In this document: one piece after another, positions 28,569 to 33,478 of the stretch
Numbering within the stretch: the stretch's first letter is position 1
Layout of the letters: each line of letters starts with the position of its first letter
Notes under the pieces: model-generated
Told to the model about the DNA's origin: nothing
Databases searched by the model: none
What the model saw: only the letters and a program-made list of their open reading frames with translations
Assembly (NCBI GenBank): GCA_030526485.1
Contig: JAUNCS010000018.1
Coordinates: forward strand, 2,165 to 35,642
DNA: 33,478 bases
Source of the DNA: Erysipelotrichaceae bacterium
Lineage (GTDB): Bacteria; Bacillota_I; Bacilli_A; Erysipelotrichales; Erysipelotrichaceae
Reading direction: 5' to 3'
Position numbers and translations under genes: made by a program

Positions 28569-28907
28569 ATGATCAGTAAGAAAGAAACGATTAAGAAAAT
28601 TAATAATCTTGCTGAGCAGCTTAAAACACTTGAAGAGCGAAAAGAACTTAGAATATTGGAGTTCGATGAGAAGATTGAAAACCTTCGAAAGAATGCTGAA
28701 TTTGATAAAGCAAATAAGATTACTGCAATTGATGAAAAATTCAATGCGCAGAAAGCACGCATCGAAGAAGATAAAAGTGCAAAAATTGCACTATTGGATG
28801 AAATGATAGGTGCAATTTCATCAGAAAAAACCAAATATGATAAAGTTCTTGAAGCAATAATTACTCAGGAAAATGAAATAAGCAAGCTGCTCGGGTCGAG
28901 CAATTAA
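28569..28907 (+). CDS. Coiled-coil protein at the end of the Tad operon
   Basis: An unrecognised 112-aa protein, almost all charged helix with heptads (AEQLKTLEERKELRILEFDE..., IDEKFNAQKARIEEDKSAK). No membrane segment. It starts two bases after the pseudopilin stop, with GGAG upstream, so it is part of the pilus operon. Possibly cytoplasmic scaffolding. Confidence 0.7.
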   Translation: MISKKETIKKINNLAEQLKTLEERKELRILEFDEKIENLRKNAEFDKANKITAIDEKFNAQKARIEEDKSAKIALLDEMIGAISSEKTKYDKVLEAIITQENEISKLLGSSN

Positions 28908-28909
28908 TA

Positions 28910-28936
28910 TGGCAGGTCAGTGATCTGTCATTTTTC
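28910..28936 (+). terminator. Terminator of the Tad operon
   Basis: TGGCAG / CTGTCA stem (one wobble) with a nine-base loop, then TTTTTC. Confidence 0.75.
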
Positions 28937-28956
28937 TTTATAAATAAAGGCTTTTA

Positions 28957-28997
28957 TAGACAGAGTGTATTTACACTGCCATAATTAATAATGACAG
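28957..28997 (+). promoter_or_regulatory. Promoter with dyad operator, copy 2, for the HTH regulator
   Basis: TAGACA (28957-28962), 17-base spacer, CATAAT (28980-28985) with an extended TGC. The dyad CTGCCAT-N8-ATGACAG (28976-28997) covers the -10 and matches 7781-7802 in both half sites and spacing. Autoregulation by the downstream HTH protein is likely. Confidence 0.7.
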
Positions 28998-29008
28998 AGG
29001 TAGGTAGC

Positions 29009-29371
29009 ATGATAGAGCATATTAATTTCATGCTGAATTCAAAAGAACAGAAAGAAGAACTAGAAAAACTTCAAGAACTTCTTGAGAATACCGGCATAGA
29101 AGCAAGGATAATTACGAAAAAGGTTAGAGATAGTGAAGTCTCTTTTTTGGACATTGTTTACGATGATGTTGTGGTGCAAATGAAAAAGAAACGAAATGCT
29201 GGTAGGCCGTATAAGGGACATACCGGTAGGTATACATGTGGTGAAATTAGAGAAATGCAATCTTATATGACAAACAAGGAGATAGCGGAATTACTTCATA
29301 TTTCTGAGAGAACTTTCTACAGAAGATTAAATGATAATAAATCAGCATCTAATGATAACGAATTTGTATAG
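29009..29371 (+). CDS. HTH regulator, resolvase-like C-terminal DNA-binding domain
   Basis: A 120-aa protein. The N-terminal 60 residues are helical/beta without a known motif. GRPYKGHTGRYTCGEIREMQSYMTNKEIAELLHISERTFYRRL (about 66-107) is an HTH like the C-terminal domain of resolvase/Hin-type proteins, but there is no recombinase catalytic domain. Start 29009 (MIEHINFML) follows GAGGTAGG; an earlier ATG at 28991 lies at the predicted transcript start. It is the best candidate for binding the dyad that overlaps its own promoter and the promoter at 7777. Confidence 0.75.
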   Translation: MIEHINFMLNSKEQKEELEKLQELLENTGIEARIITKKVRDSEVSFLDIVYDDVVVQMKKKRNAGRPYKGHTGRYTCGEIREMQSYMTNKEIAELLHISERTFYRRLNDNKSASNDNEFV

Positions 29372-29386
29372 AAAGGGACCTAATAT

Positions 29387-30919
29387 ATGATCTTTTTAAA
29401 TGATGTATTAAATTCTGTGTTTTACGATCCAGGAATGCATCCTGATATTATAAATCACAAGTATTCTAGGATTGATTTATGTAACACGCTGGCGAATTTT
29501 TCGAAAAACTTTGAAGAAGATGGCTATTTGGAAGTTAATATTGGCTCAACTGTAAAAAGAGTAGAGCTGTCTCAAGTAAAAGAAAGTGTTACTCACAGAA
29601 CAGCGGATGAAATTAAAAATATAATTTTTTATAAACCGGAGTTTAAAACAAAAATTGGTCTTCTTGGGGTTGAGGAGCCTTTAGATAAAGAGGACAGCTA
29701 TAATTACGCATGCTATCTTCAACTTTGTTATTTTTTCTATTTAATGGATAATTTTATATTTCCAGATGTTCATTTTTTTGATTTGTTCAAAGAAAAGAAG
29801 TGGAGTGCTGAAAACGTATCTGACGCAGGGACAGGTAATGAAATATATCAAAACTTTATTATGTCTTCAATTTTCAATGACGATTACTATCGCAGAATAG
29901 ACGCCGAATATGAAGAATCTTTCGACAAATTTCAAGATGCATTCTTCTCATGGTATGAACTACAGACATATAAATTTACGAAAAAGAATAATTTGGAGGT
30001 ACCTGGAAAACAATCTCGAATTCCCGAACAGTTCATTTCAGAATTTGAGGAATTTATTAATGAGGAGATAAATAAAATATCTTGCATTTTAAAAGATCAA
30101 GTTGATAACTTAAATTTTAATCAAACCCCATTTGATAAGCTTTTGGGTGGAATAAAAAGATATGAAGCTTTAGCCACTCAAAAGGATTATTTTGAAAATT
30201 TAAAACTAATTGATTTGGATAATGCTATTGAATTAGCCGAGTTAGTTAAGGCGAGGTTGCCAGAAGAATTTGATTCAATAATTATAAACAAAGATGATAT
30301 TGAACAATTAATGGAAGATAGAGATTTCCTGTCTTGTGTTGTTGGGAAAGATAAATTAACAAGAAAAGATTTGGACCGCATTTATGAAAGCGATTTGCCA
30401 GGTGCTCTTCTTAGTATATGGGATTATGAAGAGGCACAACTGGAAAGAGCATATAATGAGGGGTCTTTTACCTTTATCGCAAGAGATGATGAAGGTAACT
30501 ATGCAATGACTTTGGAAAATGCGCTATTAATTTCAATTACTCGATTGCATCTTCCAAAAACAGTTAAATACTTTTCGAATAGAACATATCTAAAAAATAG
30601 ATCGGATGGAATAAAGGCTAAACTTCATTCTCTTAGACTTAGCTTCAATGCAATCAATGCAGGAGGATTTAAGGCGAAAAAATCAGCTCTACGCGATAGC
30701 GTATTTAGAATACTATGCAGGACAGTATTAGTTATTGCAACTTATGGTTTAGAGGAGTTCTTGTATTTTGAGTTACCTATGAATAAAACGATTGGCTCGT
30801 TTGAAAGGCTCCCCGAAGACTTTCCTGTGTTGGAGCAGAGAACAACTTGGTTTAATGGCGCAGCGTCCATAATGGAATCACAATCCAAGGATGCTTATGA
30901 ATATATAAATAACCAATAG
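29387..30919 (+). CDS. Unknown 510-aa protein
   Basis: No family recognised. Soluble, mainly helical, acidic, with aromatic-rich stretches (YNYACYLQLCYFFYLMDNFIFPDVHFFDLF at about 105-135). The C-terminal third has a basic segment (FSNRTYLKNRSDGIKAKLHSLRL) and ends in a soluble tail. No catalytic motif is evident. It follows the HTH gene by 15 bases with RBS AAAGGGAC, so the two form an operon. It could be an effector, an exclusion factor or a regulator. Confidence 0.7.
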   Translation: MIFLNDVLNSVFYDPGMHPDIINHKYSRIDLCNTLANFSKNFEEDGYLEVNIGSTVKRVELSQVKESVTHRTADEIKNIIFYKPEFKTKIGLLGVEEPLDKEDSYNYACYLQLCYFFYLMDNFIFPDVHFFDLFKEKKWSAENVSDAGTGNEIYQNFIMSSIFNDDYYRRIDAEYEESFDKFQDAFFSWYELQTYKFTKKNNLEVPGKQSRIPEQFISEFEEFINEEINKISCILKDQVDNLNFNQTPFDKLLGGIKRYEALATQKDYFENLKLIDLDNAIELAELVKARLPEEFDSIIINKDDIEQLMEDRDFLSCVVGKDKLTRKDLDRIYESDLPGALLSIWDYEEAQLERAYNEGSFTFIARDDEGNYAMTLENALLISITRLHLPKTVKYFSNRTYLKNRSDGIKAKLHSLRLSFNAINAGGFKAKKSALRDSVFRILCRTVLVIATYGLEEFLYFELPMNKTIGSFERLPEDFPVLEQRTTWFNGAASIMESQSKDAYEYINNQ

Positions 30920-31012
30920 ATAAATAAATCCGTTTTTCCGCAATGAATACTTAAGGTCAATCTTATATATTGTGTTTGTAAAGATTGGGCCTTGTCTTTT
31001 AAAAAACAATAG

Positions 31013-31031
31013 ACTGCACCTATAGTGCAGT
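31013..31031. promoter_or_regulatory. Inverted repeat before the merR-like gene
   Basis: ACTGCAC-(CTATA)-GTGCAGT, a perfect 7-bp dyad ending 15 bases before the start codon. A MerR-type operator is plausible. Confidence 0.55.
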
Positions 31032-31046
31032 TGAAAGGAGATATGC

Positions 31047-31463
31047 GTGAAAAATGGAATGACAATACGAGATATTGGCATGGAATACGGAATAAGTAGG
31101 CGAATGATTCAAATGTATGAATCAAGAAATCTCGTAAAATATACAAGCAAAAACAAGTATGGGCATCTATTATATGATTCTGAAATGGTGAAGAGGATGA
31201 TAGTAATACGTTATTTTCAAAAAATTGGAGTAACATTGCCAGAAATACAATGCTTATTTGAATCTAATGATATTGAAAGAGCGGAGATGACAACTAATTG
31301 GTTTGCGCAATCGAATGAGAATATTTGCAATTTATCGTCGCTAATCCAATATGGTCCATATATAAATGAAGTCGTGCAAGACTATGACTATATAAATAAA
31401 ATATACAACAGTGTTTGCAACTCGAATTTATTGAAAGGAGAACATCGATATGAGCACAAATGA
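31047..31463 (+). CDS. MerR-family regulator
   Basis: A 138-aa protein. The N-terminal winged helix (about 5-70) carries TIRDIGMEYGISRRMIQMYESRNLVKYTSKNKYGHLLYDSEMVKRM, the MerR pattern with a Tyr-Glu pair in the recognition region. The C-terminal part is short, without the cysteines of metal sensors. GTG 31047 is used, with AAAGGAG 6 bases upstream. The next gene overlaps its end by 14 bases. Confidence 0.85.
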   Translation: MKNGMTIRDIGMEYGISRRMIQMYESRNLVKYTSKNKYGHLLYDSEMVKRMIVIRYFQKIGVTLPEIQCLFESNDIERAEMTTNWFAQSNENICNLSSLIQYGPYINEVVQDYDYINKIYNSVCNSNLLKGEHRYEHK

Positions 31464-31839
31464 AATCATTAATGTATTACGAAGTGAAAATGCTTCAGGG
31501 ATCACTCACCTAATAAAACAATTTGGTGGTGGAAGTATGAAAAAAGGTTTAACAGTGTTATTTGAAAAGGCGGCAGAAAACGACGAACTTAAAAAAGCTT
31601 TAGCGAAAGCAGTTGCTAAATCGAACAAACAAAATATTGTTATTGGCGCTTTAGGGACTGCGGTTTTGGGTTTAGCTACTTATATTTACACGGAAAAACG
31701 AAAGAAATGTAATGCTATTCAAAATAACGAAGAATCTGTACTAGCAGCTGCGACAGAAGAACTTCAGGAAATGACAGAGGAAGAAGTCGAAGCGGTTGTA
31801 GTGCAAGCTCTTGAGCAGGAGGAAAACCAAAATGGATAA
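31450..31839 (+). CDS. Small membrane protein coupled to the MerR gene
   Basis: Unrecognised 129-aa protein. One membrane helix at about 62-80 (IVIGALGTAVLGLATYIY) separates a basic N-terminal part (KKALAKAVAKSNKQN) from an acidic tail (EELQEMTEEEVEAVVVQALEQEE). Overlap with the merR-like gene implies coupled translation. RBS AAAGGAG. Confidence 0.7.
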   Translation: MSTNEIINVLRSENASGITHLIKQFGGGSMKKGLTVLFEKAAENDELKKALAKAVAKSNKQNIVIGALGTAVLGLATYIYTEKRKKCNAIQNNEESVLAAATEELQEMTEEEVEAVVVQALEQEENQNG

Positions 31840-32173
31840 GAAGGAGAAGAAGGCTTTAAGAGATAAGATAAGACAACATATAGACTTAGATAATACACGT
31901 TTAAGCGATTATGATGCCAATATCTTAAATGATTTTATCGATAACTATGATAAAGAGTATTCTGGCAAAACTGTTACAAAAACCAATGAATACGATGGAT
32001 GGTCATCTGATGGTAAATACACAAGAACCGAATTGAATAGATACACATTTAATGAGCAAATTGGCATCCGACATGATTATGAATATCACGATGATGACGG
32101 TCAATCAGGTAATTATTCTGAAATAATAGAAACAGGCAGAGGAATCCTAAACTGGCTTAAAAATAATAAATAA
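31832..32173 (+). CDS. Hypothetical 113-aa protein
   Basis: Unrecognised. ATG 31832 has AGGAGG about 8 bases upstream and overlaps the previous stop by 8 bases. The protein is polar and charged; the N-terminal half is helical, and the second half is Tyr/Asp/Gly-rich (YHDDDGQSGNYSEIIETGRG). No signal or membrane segment. Last gene of the merR-like operon. Confidence 0.65.
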   Translation: MDKKEKKALRDKIRQHIDLDNTRLSDYDANILNDFIDNYDKEYSGKTVTKTNEYDGWSSDGKYTRTELNRYTFNEQIGIRHDYEYHDDDGQSGNYSEIIETGRGILNWLKNNK

Positions 32174-32193
32174 TTAACACAAATATGAAGAAA

Positions 32194-32211
32194 GGGCAGT
32201 GTAATCTGCTC
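32194..32211 (+). terminator. Weak terminator-like hairpin
   Basis: GGGCAG-(TGTAAT)-CTGCTC (one wobble) followed by TTAGTTATAT; no long T tract. Confidence 0.35.
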
Positions 32212-32292
32212 TTAGTTATATAGATTTATCTATGCATTAAATTACAGTTTTATGATAAGATATATACATAAATAAGGATTAGGGGTGTGTTT

Positions 32293-33354
32293 GTGGCTAA
32301 AGACTCTAAATATAATATTGAAAAAGAACAATCACAGCGTAATAAATACAGAGCTGTTTTAAGTGAATTACCACCGTTCGTTAATGATTTTCTAAACAAT
32401 AAAGAAAAGAAAAACGTTAATACTGCATTAGCTTATGCTCAGGATCTATTGGTATTCTTTAAATATCTTCAGGAATTCAGTCCTTTGGTTAAGGATAAAA
32501 GAATCAGAGACGTTGAAATAGATATAATTGAAAAGCTATCTTATAGAGATATTAATGAATACCAGGATTTCCTCAGTATTAAACATAATGAGTTATCTGA
32601 TGAATATAACAATAATATCCGTGGTATTGCCCGTAAGATGTCTGCCTTAAGAGGATTATGCAAATATTTATTGGTTCATCATGAAATTGAATCAGATCCA
32701 ACTGCCGGTGCTGATGATACCAAAGTGAATTTTAATGATCATGAGATTGTTAGAATGAATGTTTCTGAAGTTAATCAGTTACTGCAGACAGTGTTAGATG
32801 GTATCGGCACAGAGCGTCAGAAAGCCTATTTAGAGCGTACTAAAAAGCGTGACTATGCAATACTCTACCTTCTATTAAACACTGGCCTACGCGTTTCAGA
32901 ATGCGTTGGATTGGATGTTAAAGACATCAATTTTAATGAGAATAGCATCAAAGTGTATCGTAAAGGTAAAAAAGAAAATATTCTCTATTTCGATGATGAT
33001 TTAGCAGATATTCTATTAGATTATTTACATAATGAACGTGATAATTACACAGAAACAGATAAGGAACAGGCATTCTTCCTTTCTACTAGAAAGACTCGAC
33101 TTTCTACCCGTTCTGTTCAGCAACTTGTAGAAAAATATGCTGGTATCGCTGTTTCAAATAAGAATATTACCCCTCATAAGCTGCGTTCTACATATGGAAC
33201 TGCCCTTTACAATCAAACTGGCGATATCCGTCTGGTTGCGGATGTTTTAGGTCATTCCAGTGTAAATACTACGGCTAAGTATTATGCGGCTGTTGAGGAT
33301 GCTAATAGACGTAAGGCCGCACAAATAAAACCATACAAAACAAATAATAAATAA
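32293..33354 (+). CDS. Tyrosine recombinase, XerS/integrase-like
   Basis: A 353-aa tyrosine recombinase. The N-terminal SAM-like core-binding domain (about 15-135) precedes the catalytic domain. The catalytic set is visible: Arg at about 200 (NTGLRVSE), Lys in YRKGKKEN, His295 and Arg298 in HKLRSTYG, His321 in LGHSS and Tyr330/331 in TAKYYAAV. The N-terminal SELPPFVNDFL pattern recalls XerS, the single Xer recombinase of some Bacillota, so it may be the host's chromosomal enzyme instead of the element's integrase. GTG 32293 follows AGGGG by 7 bases; GTG 32287 is possible. Confidence 0.88.
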   Translation: MAKDSKYNIEKEQSQRNKYRAVLSELPPFVNDFLNNKEKKNVNTALAYAQDLLVFFKYLQEFSPLVKDKRIRDVEIDIIEKLSYRDINEYQDFLSIKHNELSDEYNNNIRGIARKMSALRGLCKYLLVHHEIESDPTAGADDTKVNFNDHEIVRMNVSEVNQLLQTVLDGIGTERQKAYLERTKKRDYAILYLLLNTGLRVSECVGLDVKDINFNENSIKVYRKGKKENILYFDDDLADILLDYLHNERDNYTETDKEQAFFLSTRKTRLSTRSVQQLVEKYAGIAVSNKNITPHKLRSTYGTALYNQTGDIRLVADVLGHSSVNTTAKYYAAVEDANRRKAAQIKPYKTNNK

Positions 33355-33478
33355 TTATTGCTAGGTGAGCCATTTTGACTCATACTATGCATATAGATAA
33401 TGTGGGTACTTAGCCCGACAAATCGGAATTTACCTATTAAGACATATAAACTCTTGACAATAAAGCTCCTATATAGTA
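33355..33478. other. Gene-free right end after the recombinase
   Basis: No gene is supported. A small hairpin CCGA-(CAAA)-TCGG is present and a TTGACA near the edge may be the -35 of a promoter truncated by the window. A recombinase site here would be expected if the gene is an integrase, but I cannot identify one. Confidence 0.35.

Noticed and set aside
29000-29014. Fourth copy of the GTTGGTAGCA motif (AGGTAGGTAGCATG)
   Set aside because: It matches only in GGTAGCA, forms no hairpin and coincides with the RBS and start codon of the HTH gene.
29009-29371. Serine resolvase gene
   Set aside because: Only the HTH resembles resolvase; the catalytic serine domain is missing and the protein is only 120 aa.

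Overview
The window is low-GC DNA from a Gram-positive bacterium of the Bacillota type. Ribosome binding sites are AGGAGG-like, TGA is used as a stop, and RepA_N replication, ImmR/ImmA-type regulation and PrgI-type conjugation proteins all point that way. An Erysipelotrichia-like gut host is a guess. Almost everything belongs to one mobile element, plasmid-like or an integrative conjugative element. No relaxase or VirD4 coupling protein is encoded here, so the element probably continues beyond the window.

Layout. 0-4.7 kb is replication and partition: a small unknown gene, a RepA_N initiator with iteron-like repeats inside its gene, a short RNA gene, an HTH protein, ParA, ParB and two parS-like palindromes. 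4.7-5.1 kb is a gene-free, highly structured stretch, probably an RNA. 5.1-24.6 kb is a transfer region in which type IV secretion genes (VirB4-like proteins, a VirB6-like lipoprotein, PrgI, an M23 hydrolase, a VirB2-like protein) are interleaved with Tad/Flp pilus genes (prepilin peptidase, pilin, CpaB, TadZ, TadA, TadB, TadC), an SSB-like gene, a SymE-like gene and a secreted InlB-repeat protein. 24.6-27.5 kb is an opposite-strand cargo block: ImmR/ImmA, a DUF4417-like protein, a polymorphic-toxin-like domain and a CPCC protein. It sits between tadC and the pseudopilins, next to a truncated pilin start. 27.6-28.9 kb resumes the Tad operon. 28.9-32.2 kb holds an HTH regulator, a large unknown protein, a MerR regulator and two small unknown proteins. 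32.3-33.4 kb encodes a tyrosine recombinase.

Regulation looks unusual. Twelve genes or operons are preceded by a YC-TATA-HT box (for example TTTCTATACTT), nearly always without a TTGACA-like -35, often just after a terminator and usually 22-32 bases before the start codon. The transfer region also has a duplicated two-hairpin leader, a pseudoknot leader before the SSB-like gene, and two promoters sharing a CTGCCAT-N8-ATGACAG dyad. Three hairpins across the element share the loop UUGGUAG, and two of them terminate about 75-nt RNA genes that have their own promoters.

The simplest reading is that the T4SS carries DNA and the Tad pilus provides cell contact, both built from one co-regulated region. 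All functional assignments come from motifs read by eye; no database search was possible.
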